Shown here: piece after piece, positions 17,295-25,001 of the stretch | Layout: the number at the start of each line of letters is the position of its first letter | Numbering within the stretch: position 1 is the stretch's first letter | Assembly (NCBI GenBank): GCA_049451635.1 | Contig: JBMTVT010000037.1 | Coordinates: forward strand, 1 to 25,005 | Source: JBMTVT01 sp049451635 | GTDB taxonomy: Bacteria; Bacteroidota; Bacteroidia; Flavobacteriales; Flavobacteriaceae | DNA length: 25,005 bases | Direction: 5' to 3' | Made by a program: the position numbers and the translations under genes | Notes under the pieces: generated by a model | What the model saw: only the letters and a program-made list of their open reading frames with translations | The model's database searches: none | What the model was told of the DNA's origin: nothing

Positions 17295-17354
17295 GCGTTC
17301 CCCTTCGGGTCGTGCTTTCCGCGTTACATGGTAACTTGCTGCAATCACTAACGC
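17295..17354. repeat. Compact structured intergenic element, possible dispersed repeat
   Basis: A GC-richer 60-bp island in an AT-rich gap. The outer arms GCGTT (17295-17299) and AACGC (17350-17354) can pair. Inside are a CCC/GGG mini-hairpin with a TTC-containing loop (17300-17309) and a GTTAC-ATG-GTAAC hairpin (17323-17335), making a possible branched fold. The words GCGTTCCC..CGGGTCG.GCTTTCCGC resemble, from memory, a short repeat found in intergenic regions of many flavobacterial genomes. I could not verify this, and only one copy is in the window. The rest of the gap up to tadA holds nothing clear. Confidence 0.45.
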
Positions 17355-17387
17355 ATTTCTAAAGATATAAATTTGAGAGAATTTGTA

Positions 17388-17837
17388 TCAATTCAAATTT
17401 CGTTTTTCAATAAAAAAACGCTTTAAAAGCGTTGAAGCCTCATCTTCTAAAACACCCCCAGTAATAGTGGTTTTTGGATGAAAGGTTGTTTTCAAATTCA
17501 AGCAACCACGTTCTAAATCTCTAGCTCCATAAACAATCTTGGAAATTTGACTCCAATACAACGCCCCTGCACACATTTGGCAAGGCTCTAGAGTTACGTA
17601 CAAAGTACATTTTTTTAGGTACTTACCCCCAAGAAAATTAGCAGCGGCTGTTATAGCTTGCATTTCGGCATGGGCGGTAACATCATTCAATGTTTCCGTT
17701 AAATTATGGCCTCGAGCAATTATTTTATTATCAACAACAATTACGGCGCCCACAGGAATTTCGCCTTTATCAAGAGCTTGTTCAGCTTCTTGAAGAGCTT
17801 TTTTCATAAAATAGGTGTCGTCAAAAGGTTGTATCAT
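17388..17837 (-). CDS. tadA: tRNA-specific adenosine deaminase (TadA-type nucleoside deaminase)
   Basis: Zinc-dependent deaminase expected to convert the wobble adenosine of tRNA-Arg(ACG) to inosine. The 149-residue protein has the cytidine/deoxycytidylate deaminase fold signature: TAHAE with zinc ligand His56 and proton-shuttling Glu58, and EPCQMC with zinc ligands Cys86 and Cys89. GEIPVGAV near 26-32 and NDVTAHAEMQAI are typical of TadA. Length agrees with the family. A guanine or other nucleoside deaminase of the same fold is less likely. It diverges from dxs across 39 bp, with a -7 box immediately before the ATG. Confidence 0.9.
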   Translation of the reverse strand: MIQPFDDTYFMKKALQEAEQALDKGEIPVGAVIVVDNKIIARGHNLTETLNDVTAHAEMQAITAAANFLGGKYLKKCTLYVTLEPCQMCAGALYWSQISKIVYGARDLERGCLNLKTTFHPKTTITGGVLEDEASTLLKRFFIEKRNLN

Positions 17838-17842
17838 AATAG

Positions 17843-17850
17843 CAAAAATA
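17843..17850 (-). promoter_or_regulatory. Probable -7 box for tadA
   Basis: The minus strand reads TATTTTTG (TAnnTTTG), ending 5 bp before the tadA ATG, so the message would be leaderless or nearly so. The box lies where the -33 contact of the divergent dxs promoter should fall. Confidence 0.5.
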
Positions 17851-17864
17851 CAAATTCAATCTCG

Positions 17865-17872
17865 TACTTTTG
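17865..17872 (+). promoter_or_regulatory. Probable -7 box for dxs
   Basis: TACTTTTG fits TAnnTTTG and ends 4 bp before the GTG at 17877. Transcription would begin about at the start codon. Only 14 bp separate it from the oppositely directed tadA box, so the two polymerase footprints must overlap. Confidence 0.5.
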
Positions 17873-17876
17873 CTTT

Positions 17877-19646
17877 GTGCATAATTCAATTTTAAATCAA
17901 ATAAATTCCCCAAAAGAATTACGTCTTTTAAACAAAAAAGACTTGCCGCAACTTGCCAAAGAGTTACGAGAATTTATCATTAATGTTGTTGCCACAAAAG
18001 AAGGCCATTTAGGAGCCAGTTTAGGAGTTATAGAACTCACCATTGCGCTTCATTATGTATTCAATACACCTAAAGATTTATTGATTTGGGATGTTGGCCA
18101 TCAAGCATATGGCCATAAAATATTAACTGGCAGAAAAGACCTTTTTCATACCAATCGTCAACTTCATGGAATTAGCGGATTTCCAAAACGAGATGAAAGT
18201 AATTATGACGCTTTTGGAGTTGGGCATGCTTCTACTTCTATTTCGGCTGCTTTAGGAATGGCTATTGCAAGCCAATTAAAAGGTGATTTTGAAAAACATC
18301 ATATTGCTGTTATTGGTGATGCCAGTATTGCTGGAGGAATGGCTTTTGAAGCCCTAAACCATGCAGGAGTAACCAACGCTAACTTGTTAATTGTTTTAAA
18401 CGACAATGCTATTGGTATCGACCCAAGTGTTGGTGCTTTAAAACAATATTTAACCAACGTAAAAAAAGGCTCCCAAAAACAAGACAATATTTTTGAAGCC
18501 TTAAATTTTGATTATTCAGGGCCTATTGATGGCCATGATTTGGATAAAATAATATCCGAATTAAACCGATTAAAAACCATTAAAGGCCCCAAGTTTTTGC
18601 ATGTTATTACCACCAAAGGGAAAGGTTTAAAACAGGCAGAAGAAAACCAAGTTACTTATCATGCACCTGGTAAATTTGACTCTAAAACAGGTGATTTAAT
18701 TACTAAACCCACCTCTCAACTACCTCCAAAATACCAAGATGTTTTTGGGCACACCATAGTTGAATTGGCAAAAAAAAATAAAAATATTGTGGGCATTACA
18801 CCAGCTATGCCTACTGGCAGTTCATTAAAATACATGATGGAAGAAATTCCAGAACGTGCTTTTGATGTGGGGATTGCCGAACAACACGCTGTTACTTTAG
18901 CCGCAGGTATGGCAACCCAAGGATTAATACCGTTTTGCAATATTTATTCAACATTTTTACAACGCGCTTACGATCAAATTATCCATGATGTGGTCTTACA
19001 AAAACTCCCCGTTATTTTTTGTTTGGATAGAGCTGGTTTAGTTGGAGAGGATGGCGCTACCCATCACGGAGTTTTCGATTTAAGCTATTTAAGATGCATT
19101 CCTAATCTTATCATTTTTGCACCAAGAAACGAAGTGGAATTGCGTAACATGATGTACACCGCACAAATAGGTTTAGAATATCCCATTGCTATTCGATACC
19201 CACGCGGTAGAGGTGTTACTTTTAACTGGAAACAACCTTTTAGTAAAATAGAAATTGGAAAAGGCCTACAACTTAAAAAAGGTGAAAAAGTAGCGGTTTT
19301 AACCATTGGAACCATTGCCAAAAATGTTAGTGAGGCAATTTTAAACTTAGATGTTTCGCATTACGATATGCGTTTTGTAAAACCCTTGGATGAAGACTTA
19401 CTTCATGATATTTTTAAAAACTACAACACTATTATAACTGTTGAAGACAATAGTATTAAAGGCGGTTTTGGAAGTGCTATTTTAGAGTTCGCTTCAGAAA
19501 ATAATTATAAAAACATCATTAAAAATCTGGGGATTCCTGATGTGCTTATCGAGCATGGAAGCGTTGATGAATTGCAACAATCTATTGGATTGGATGCGGA
19601 GAGTATTAAAAAAATTATTGTTAGATTACAAAAAAAGGGAAGCTAA
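17877..19646 (+). CDS. dxs: 1-deoxy-D-xylulose-5-phosphate synthase
   Basis: First enzyme of the MEP isoprenoid pathway: ThDP-dependent condensation of pyruvate with glyceraldehyde 3-phosphate. Start chosen at GTG 17877 (589 residues). The frame is open back to an ATG at 17706, but that extension runs 132 bp antisense into tadA, looks unlike Dxs, and lies upstream of the -7 box. Landmarks counted from the GTG are REFIINVVATKEGHLGASLG (about 32-51), WDVGHQAYGHKILTGR, VGHASTSISAALGMA, the ThDP motif GDASIAGGMAFEALNHAG (about 147-164) with NDN, DVGIAEQHAVTLAAGMA in the pyrimidine domain and YPIAIRYPRGRG. All catalytic regions are present. A terminator hairpin overlaps its stop codon. Confidence 0.95.
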   Translation: MHNSILNQINSPKELRLLNKKDLPQLAKELREFIINVVATKEGHLGASLGVIELTIALHYVFNTPKDLLIWDVGHQAYGHKILTGRKDLFHTNRQLHGISGFPKRDESNYDAFGVGHASTSISAALGMAIASQLKGDFEKHHIAVIGDASIAGGMAFEALNHAGVTNANLLIVLNDNAIGIDPSVGALKQYLTNVKKGSQKQDNIFEALNFDYSGPIDGHDLDKIISELNRLKTIKGPKFLHVITTKGKGLKQAEENQVTYHAPGKFDSKTGDLITKPTSQLPPKYQDVFGHTIVELAKKNKNIVGITPAMPTGSSLKYMMEEIPERAFDVGIAEQHAVTLAAGMATQGLIPFCNIYSTFLQRAYDQIIHDVVLQKLPVIFCLDRAGLVGEDGATHHGVFDLSYLRCIPNLIIFAPRNEVELRNMMYTAQIGLEYPIAIRYPRGRGVTFNWKQPFSKIEIGKGLQLKKGEKVAVLTIGTIAKNVSEAILNLDVSHYDMRFVKPLDEDLLHDIFKNYNTIITVEDNSIKGGFGSAILEFASENNYKNIIKNLGIPDVLIEHGSVDELQQSIGLDAESIKKIIVRLQKKGS

Positions 19647-19666
19647 TAATTAGTTTCCCTTTTTTT
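19630..19666. terminator. Bidirectional terminator between dxs and the T9SS cargo gene
   Basis: Stem GGGAA-G-CTAA (19637-19646) pairs with TTAG-T-TTCCC (19650-19659) through one G-U pair around a 3-nt loop, flanked by seven A on the left and seven T on the right. It therefore works in both directions and serves the convergent genes. The dxs stop codon (19644-19646) is inside the stem. Confidence 0.9.
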
Positions 19667-19684
19667 GTAAAACAATTTAATCTG

Positions 19685-22600
19685 TTACTTTACAATAACT
19701 TTTTGAGTAAATAGTTTATTGTTTGACTTAAACTTAACAATATAAATTCCACTGGAAGTGTTAAGAGAAATATCTTGAATTCGATTAATATTAAAGTTTA
19801 TTTTAGAAGCATATACTTCTCTTCCATTTAAATCAAAAATACTTAAAACCCCTTCACTTACTTCATTTCTTCCTGCAATTTTAAAATTACCATCTGAAAC
19901 TGTAGGGTATACTTTAATTATATCTTTAAATTCGATATCTTCAACAGCAAGTGTACTTGGGTCTGCAGTAAACTGCCCAGTAAACATTCCTCTACCATAA
20001 GTTGAAGCTAAAACGGTATTGTCTGATTCCCTCAAGTCAAAACTTGTAACTACAACATCTTTCATTCCATTTTGTGATTGAACCCAAGTTGGAGTTAATG
20101 CACTAAAATCAGTTGTACCCCAAACACCTAAATCAGTTCCAATAATAACCTCGTTAGTATTTAAAGGGTTAGCCATAATAGCTCTAACAGGAATATCTGG
20201 AAAGTTACCTTCCTTGTTTTGCCATGTTGTTCCACCATCATTAGTATAGAAAATATTCGTTACCCCATAATTATAAAATGTAACATATATTTCCATATCT
20301 GTTGCCCCTAGCTCTATACAAGAAATGCTTCCATAAAAATCTGGACCTGTTAAATCTTGCCAAACAGGTGATGTATTCGCATTAACAATTTTTAAAAGCT
20401 TTCCTGTTTCAGTACCAACAAATAAAGTTGTTGATGTATTATCAGATGTTTTAAAAGCTGTTGGAGAGCTAGTTAATGAAGCATGATTTATACTGGAAGC
20501 AGTAGCAGAACCAACTCCAATTACATATCTGTTTATACGATAGGCTGCTCCTGAGGTACCATTAGTATATAAAACATCATTTATATCATCTAACCCCGCT
20601 GGATTAATAAAATCTCCTGTGGTATCATCTTCTACAATCTCATAAAATGCAATTGCATTTTTAGGATTATTATAATTATGATAATAAAAATTATTGTAAA
20701 CATAAGAACTAATCATATACGACTTATTCCTATCAATAAACACATAGGCTCCATCTCCACCGTTACGTATATCACTAAAAGAATTTACTCCAGATGTTGT
20801 AGATGTTCCCGATTCTAAATTAGCATTATCTTGAGCGCCCCCAAGAATTCTCTCACTTGGGTTTATATCTGGACCTATTGCTCCAGTGTAAAATTGGATT
20901 GTATTATAATCTTTATTTCTAGCTGAAATTGTTGTGCCTGAATTACTTGAGTAATAAACCCCTCCATCGTTAGCAAATATCATAGTAGATGATGAATTGT
21001 TTCCAAATGCCAAAGCATGTTGGTCTGCATGAACATATTGAAAACCAAAACCCCCGTACCAATGCGATAATTGACCCCATGTAGTTCCTCCATCAACAGA
21101 TTTGAACAAATCTATTCCTCCAGTATAAACTATATTATCATTGGTTGGGTCTACTTCTAACATTAAATCGTAAAATGCCTGCCCTCTTGTAAAATCTGTA
21201 GCATCGATATCAGTATCAGCATCATTTGGTAGGGGTAACGATGTCTGAGAGAAAAACGCATCATCTGTTTCTAAAATTTCAACTGCGTTTGTTCCAGATG
21301 ATAATTGAGCAAGGACATAAATTTTGTTAGCATTGGTTCCTGACACCGCTATTTGAGTACGAACCCCATTTGCAACTGTTGTAGCAACACTGAATGAAGT
21401 CCCATCACTTGATGAAAGAATCGTACCTCCGCCTGCTCCATAAATATTATTTGTTGTAGCTAACCAAACTGTATTGTCAGCACTTATCTCTATATCATTA
21501 GGAGAATAATTTGTGCCCCCTATTATTAAAGGTAGTCCTATTTTGGTCCAGCTTACACCAGAATCTGAACTTTTATAAAGCCCATAATCTTCTATTCCAA
21601 AAATAGATGCCGGTGAACCATCAGCATAAAATGCAGATGCAGCTGCCACAAAAACTTCACTAGTACCAGCGTTATCTCTTACAACCACATCATTTATATG
21701 ATGAATCCCAGGGGTTAAATATCTCCCTAAGGCAGCCGCTGAAGTAGATTGAAGTGTGGCGTTTACCCCACTACCTAATTGAGCAATTATATTCTGTCCA
21801 TCCTCTTTTGAAATCATAATTGTTGGAATAGTTAAAGTTCCAGGGTCTGTACCTCCAGCTACTATTGGCGGGCCTGCAACATTATTAACAATTAAAACGG
21901 CAATTGCTCCTGCATCTTGTGCATTTTGACTCTTTACTGTAAAATCACAACCACCTCTTTCCACTACTGCAATATTTCCTGCTATTGATAAACCATTTGT
22001 AAGTGCATTACATCCTTGATTTGGAGATCCTGAACTGTCATCAACTAAAACTAAATTTCCAGTAATATTAGTTAATGCAGAACCATAAGATGACTGTAAA
22101 GCAAAATAATCTCCTGCAATACCAACAGGGCTATTTACAGTAACCTTAGCATTTGTAGAAAAAGTGGTTTCCCCCGTTACTCCTCCAAAAACTTTTGTCC
22201 AGCTTGTCCCAGCATCAGTAGACTTCCATAAACCATTTCCATTTACATCACCTTGTACATAACTTTCACCTGTTCCCAAATAAAAAATATTTGTATTGTT
22301 TGGGTCAAATGTGATTGAAGTTACTGCCAAATTTTGGGGAATATTAACTTCAGCCCAAGAAGAGTTCGCATCAGTGATATCATTATTAACCCATAAACCT
22401 CCACTAACCCCGCCAGCAAAAACTCTTTTATTGGTAGCATCATTAGGGTCAAACATAATGGCTCTGGTTCTACCACCAACATTATTTGGGCCTCTTTCTA
22501 CCCAGTCATTAGAATTTTCTCCAGGAACTTTTGCAAATAATGCCTTTTTTCTTAATTTCTCTTGAACTTCAAACAGTTTTTCAGGTTCTGGTTTCCCAGT

Positions 22601-22843
22601 GTTTGGGTTCATGGTTAATTCCCAAATTCTTTCTGAGTATTTGTTTGGAGGAAGCCCATTGGCCTTACGCTCCTTTTTTGAGAGTTTTAGCGTTTCTTTA
22701 AACGGGCTATTCTTTAAAAATTGTTCATGTTGGTTTCTTAAATCTGATATTTTACTGTCTGAATCATTCGTGTTATCTAATACAAATAACCCAATAGTAA
22801 CTACAACACAGATGCTTGATAAGCACAGTAAAGTTTTTTTCAT
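19685..22843 (-). CDS. Secreted T9SS-sorted beta-propeller protein with PA domain
   Basis: A 1052-residue exported protein. An N-terminal hydrophobic segment (about 5-22, LLCLSSICVVVTIGLFVL) acts as signal peptide. From about residue 114 (NDWVERGPNNVGGRTRA) a sialidase/VPS10-like beta-propeller begins, with four Asp-box motifs visible: STDAGTSW, SSDSGVSW, SVDGGTTW and TNDGGTTW. Between the first two, at about 228-367, lies a protease-associated (PA) domain (GNIAVVERGGCDFTVKSQNAQDAGAIAVLIVNN...IPTIMISKEDGQNI). The last ~80 residues are a type A T9SS sorting domain ending GIYIVKFKSNNKLFTQKVIVK, which directs secretion and surface attachment. No catalytic residues identify an enzyme; a binding, adhesion or peptidase-accessory role is possible. 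It converges on dxs and lies 71 bp after dgt on the same strand. Confidence 0.9.
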   Translation of the reverse strand: MKKTLLCLSSICVVVTIGLFVLDNTNDSDSKISDLRNQHEQFLKNSPFKETLKLSKKERKANGLPPNKYSERIWELTMNPNTGKPEPEKLFEVQEKLRKKALFAKVPGENSNDWVERGPNNVGGRTRAIMFDPNDATNKRVFAGGVSGGLWVNNDITDANSSWAEVNIPQNLAVTSITFDPNNTNIFYLGTGESYVQGDVNGNGLWKSTDAGTSWTKVFGGVTGETTFSTNAKVTVNSPVGIAGDYFALQSSYGSALTNITGNLVLVDDSSGSPNQGCNALTNGLSIAGNIAVVERGGCDFTVKSQNAQDAGAIAVLIVNNVAGPPIVAGGTDPGTLTIPTIMISKEDGQNIIAQLGSGVNATLQSTSAAALGRYLTPGIHHINDVVVRDNAGTSEVFVAAASAFYADGSPASIFGIEDYGLYKSSDSGVSWTKIGLPLIIGGTNYSPNDIEISADNTVWLATTNNIYGAGGGTILSSSDGTSFSVATTVANGVRTQIAVSGTNANKIYVLAQLSSGTNAVEILETDDAFFSQTSLPLPNDADTDIDATDFTRGQAFYDLMLEVDPTNDNIVYTGGIDLFKSVDGGTTWGQLSHWYGGFGFQYVHADQHALAFGNNSSSTMIFANDGGVYYSSNSGTTISARNKDYNTIQFYTGAIGPDINPSERILGGAQDNANLESGTSTTSGVNSFSDIRNGGDGAYVFIDRNKSYMISSYVYNNFYYHNYNNPKNAIAFYEIVEDDTTGDFINPAGLDDINDVLYTNGTSGAAYRINRYVIGVGSATASSINHASLTSSPTAFKTSDNTSTTLFVGTETGKLLKIVNANTSPVWQDLTGPDFYGSISCIELGATDMEIYVTFYNYGVTNIFYTNDGGTTWQNKEGNFPDIPVRAIMANPLNTNEVIIGTDLGVWGTTDFSALTPTWVQSQNGMKDVVVTSFDLRESDNTVLASTYGRGMFTGQFTADPSTLAVEDIEFKDIIKVYPTVSDGNFKIAGRNEVSEGVLSIFDLNGREVYASKINFNINRIQDISLNTSSGIYIVKFKSNNKLFTQKVIVK

Positions 22844-22914
22844 TTTCTAGCTTTAAAAATTAATAACAGATTTGTAAATATACATTTTTAAGGTAATATT
22901 TATGTTAAATATTA

Positions 22915-24258
22915 TCAATTTATGTTGATTCCTTGAATTTTATTGAATATTAATATCGCCTTGCTATCCGACAGCAATGACACGTAATAACAAACACTTA
23001 ACAAACGGCTATATAAACTATTATCATTAATCTTTATAGTTTTTGGCAAACCTTTTAAAATAAGCTTATCATAATTTGAAGCATTATTATTATAGCAATT
23101 ATTTATGGCTGAGGTGTAGGTTTTTAAAAGTGTGTTTAAAACTCCAAAGCCTGCAATTTCTTTATCGATTACCTCTGTGGACTGGTAAATATTTTCGATA
23201 CTTATTTTTATAATATCGTTTATTTGGGCTTCATGTTTACTTTTATCCAACAAGGAACAACTAAACTCACCGTTTAAAATAGCTTCTTCATTTTTCATGA
23301 AAATATCAACCGCTTCATCAATTAAAGTGCCAATTGCTAAAGCCCGCAGATAACTTACGCGGTCTTGTTTGCTTTTTAGAGCATAATAGTTTTTGGTCTT
23401 AATTTTGTCGCGTACAATATTAATCAAGTATTCCAAGGCAAATTCTTCTTGAATGAGACCTAGGTTAATACCGTCTTCAAAATCGATGATTGTGTAACAT
23501 ATATCATCGGCTGCCTCAACCAAATACGCAAGTGGGTGGCGTGAAAAACTTAAATCTTTGCTAGTTCTTTTTAATAACCCTAACTCATTGACAACATCAG
23601 TAAAAGCCTCTTTTTCACTCTGGAAAAACCCATATTTTTTATCAGCAATATGGTTTGTTGGTTTTTTTGGAAGCGACTCTTTTGGGTATTTCATGAAAGC
23701 TCCAAGTGTTGCATAACTTAAACGAAGTCCGCCATCACGACCTGCCCTACTTTCGGTTAAAATTTTAAAGCCATTGGCATTCCCTTCAAAATCACACAAA
23801 TCTTGATATTCTTTTGGGCTTAATTGGTCTTTGTACTTTCTTCCTTCACCAGTTTTAAAAAACTCCCCAATAGCTTTTTCACCTGAGTGCCCAAAAGGTG
23901 GGTTTCCAATATCGTGAGCCAATGCCGCAGCGGCAACAATTGCCCCAAAATCATTAGCTTGGTAGCCATGTATATTTTGTAGATGTGGATATTTTTCCAA
24001 TATTTTTTTCCCAGCAAGACGCCCCAAAGACCGCCCTACAACACTTACCTCTAAACTGTGGGTTAATCGTGTATGGACAAAATCGGTTTTCGATAACGGA
24101 ATGACCTGTGTTTTGTCTTGAAGACTTCTAAATTCTGACGAAAATATAACCCTATCGTAGTCTACCTCAAATCCCAAGCGGGTTTCGTCTTGTTCTTTTC
24201 TTATGCGTTTATTAGTGTCTCCAAAACGTTTTAAGGATAGTAATTGCTCCCAGTTCAT
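22915..24258 (-). CDS. dgt: Deoxyguanosinetriphosphate triphosphohydrolase (dGTPase, HD superfamily)
   Basis: Hydrolyses dGTP, and in many family members other dNTPs, to deoxynucleoside and tripolyphosphate. It thereby tunes dNTP pools and can limit phage replication. The 447-residue protein shows the dNTPase start (RIRKEQDETRLGFEVDYDRVIFSSEFRSLQDKTQV), the first metal-ligand His67 in HTRLTHSLEV, the HD pair His115-Asp116 in AALAHDIGNPPFGHSGEKA with His124, and the later Asp near 252 in VEAADDICYTIIDFEDG. It resembles the E. coli-type Dgt in its HTRLTHSLEV start and in length. It is presumably monocistronic or cotranscribed with the T9SS gene 71 bp downstream; no clear -7 box was found. Confidence 0.92.
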   Translation of the reverse strand: MNWEQLLSLKRFGDTNKRIRKEQDETRLGFEVDYDRVIFSSEFRSLQDKTQVIPLSKTDFVHTRLTHSLEVSVVGRSLGRLAGKKILEKYPHLQNIHGYQANDFGAIVAAAALAHDIGNPPFGHSGEKAIGEFFKTGEGRKYKDQLSPKEYQDLCDFEGNANGFKILTESRAGRDGGLRLSYATLGAFMKYPKESLPKKPTNHIADKKYGFFQSEKEAFTDVVNELGLLKRTSKDLSFSRHPLAYLVEAADDICYTIIDFEDGINLGLIQEEFALEYLINIVRDKIKTKNYYALKSKQDRVSYLRALAIGTLIDEAVDIFMKNEEAILNGEFSCSLLDKSKHEAQINDIIKISIENIYQSTEVIDKEIAGFGVLNTLLKTYTSAINNCYNNNASNYDKLILKGLPKTIKINDNSLYSRLLSVCYYVSLLSDSKAILIFNKIQGININ

Positions 24259-24318
24259 ACTAAAAATTTATGTGCAAGCAAGATAACATTTCCTAATAAA
24301 AATTGAATAAAAAATTAG

Positions 24319-24368
24319 TTAACATTACCATAACATTTTAATCACGGTTGTTTAATCTTTTGGTAACA
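24319..24368 (+). promoter_or_regulatory. Phased direct-repeat element, copy 1 (activator-site candidate)
   Basis: TTAACA, ATAACA, TTAATC and GTAACA start at offsets 1, 12, 34 and 45, all in an 11-bp register, with a conserved ACGGTT between the two pairs. The same 50 bp recurs at 24952-25001. It lies 52 bp before the ATG of the next gene, whose -7 box (TTTATTTG, 24389-24396) is imperfect, as expected for an activator-dependent promoter. Spacing and hexamer resemble PhoP/PhoB-type binding sites; the regulator itself is unknown. Confidence 0.65.
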
Positions 24369-24420
24369 TCTTGATGATACTAAAGCAGTTTATTTGCAGT
24401 GAAATTTAGTATTTCAAATA

Positions 24421-24798
24421 ATGAAACAAGTTATATATATAATTGCTTTTTTAATATCAGCGTTATCGTTTTCTCAAAACACATGCTCGATAACAGGACA
24501 AGTATTAGATGTTGAAGAAAGCAATGCGCCTTTAATGTTTGCAAAAGTATTTATTAAAGAAACCGGCGCTGAAACATTATCAGATGAAAAAGGTAATTTT
24601 AAATTTGAAAACCTTGCGGAAGGCACCTATACTTTAGTATCTAGTTTTGTTGGTTATGAAACCAAAGCATATGAAACTAAAATAACGCCTAACACTGTTA
24701 CCAATATAAAACTTAGCTTGGGCGCAAGTTCAATTTCTTTAGAGGATTTGGTTGCCACTTTTACAAGCGCCGATATTAGCGACACTTCAAGCAGATAG
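24421..24798 (+). CDS. Secreted carboxypeptidase-like regulatory-domain protein
   Basis: A 125-residue exported protein. The signal peptide is MKQVIYIIAFLISALSFSQ, probably cleaved near residue 19. The mature part is essentially one carboxypeptidase-D regulatory-like beta-sandwich (about 23-105: CSITGQVLDVEESNAPLMFAKVFIKETGAETLSDEKGNFKFENLAEGTYTLVSSFVGYETKAYETKI), the domain usually found at the N-terminus of TonB-dependent receptors. The tail (SISLEDLVATFTSADISDTSSR) recalls the segment before a plug domain, yet the gene ends cleanly and has its own terminator, so it looks complete and not a broken receptor. It follows a 50-bp repeated regulatory element. Function is unknown; an accessory to an envelope transporter is a guess. 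Confidence 0.8.
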   Translation: MKQVIYIIAFLISALSFSQNTCSITGQVLDVEESNAPLMFAKVFIKETGAETLSDEKGNFKFENLAEGTYTLVSSFVGYETKAYETKITPNTVTNIKLSLGASSISLEDLVATFTSADISDTSSR

Positions 24799-24826
24799 TA
24801 AACTTAAACAAACACTTATATTTAAT

Positions 24827-24862
24827 AAAGCAATTTTCAATTAAAATGAAAGTTGCTTTTTT
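24827..24862 (+). terminator. Rho-independent terminator
   Basis: AAAGCAA-T-TTTCA (24827-24839) pairs with TGAAA-G-TTGCTTT (24847-24859) through one G-U pair around a 7-nt loop, followed by further T residues. It lies 29 bp after the stop codon of the carboxypeptidase-like-domain gene and isolates that gene as a single transcript. The stretch from 24863 to 24951 holds nothing recognisable. Confidence 0.8.
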
Positions 24863-24951
24863 ATTTGGCATCAACTTATTATAGCATAGAAACTAAGTAC
24901 TGATTTTATGTTAACTAAATGTAATGAACTTAAAAAAATAAGGGCCAAATC

Positions 24952-25001
24952 TTAACATTAACCTAACACTTTTATTACGGTTCTTTAATCCTAAGGTAAC
25001 A
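24952..25001 (+). promoter_or_regulatory. Phased direct-repeat element, copy 2, at the window edge
   Basis: A gapless 41/50 match to 24319-24368, keeping TTAACA, CTAACA, ACGGTT, TTTAATC and GGTAACA at identical spacing. Differences fall mainly between the repeats. It is on the same strand and probably lies upstream of a gene that begins just beyond the window, which would then share control with the gene at 24421. Confidence 0.65.

Noticed and set aside
17369..17400. Inverted repeat AAATTTGA/TCAAATTT at the 3' end of tadA
   Set aside because: All-AT-type arms in AT-rich DNA with no T-run after them on either strand; not convincing as a terminator or binding site.
17706..17876. N-terminal extension of dxs to an upstream ATG
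   Set aside because: The extra 57 residues overlap tadA antisense, do not resemble Dxs, and lie before the likely promoter; GTG 17877 gives a normal Dxs N-terminus.
22915..24258. dGTPase as part of a phage-defence system
   Set aside because: Although dNTPases can limit phages, no defence partner gene is adjacent and the sequence is an ordinary housekeeping-type Dgt.
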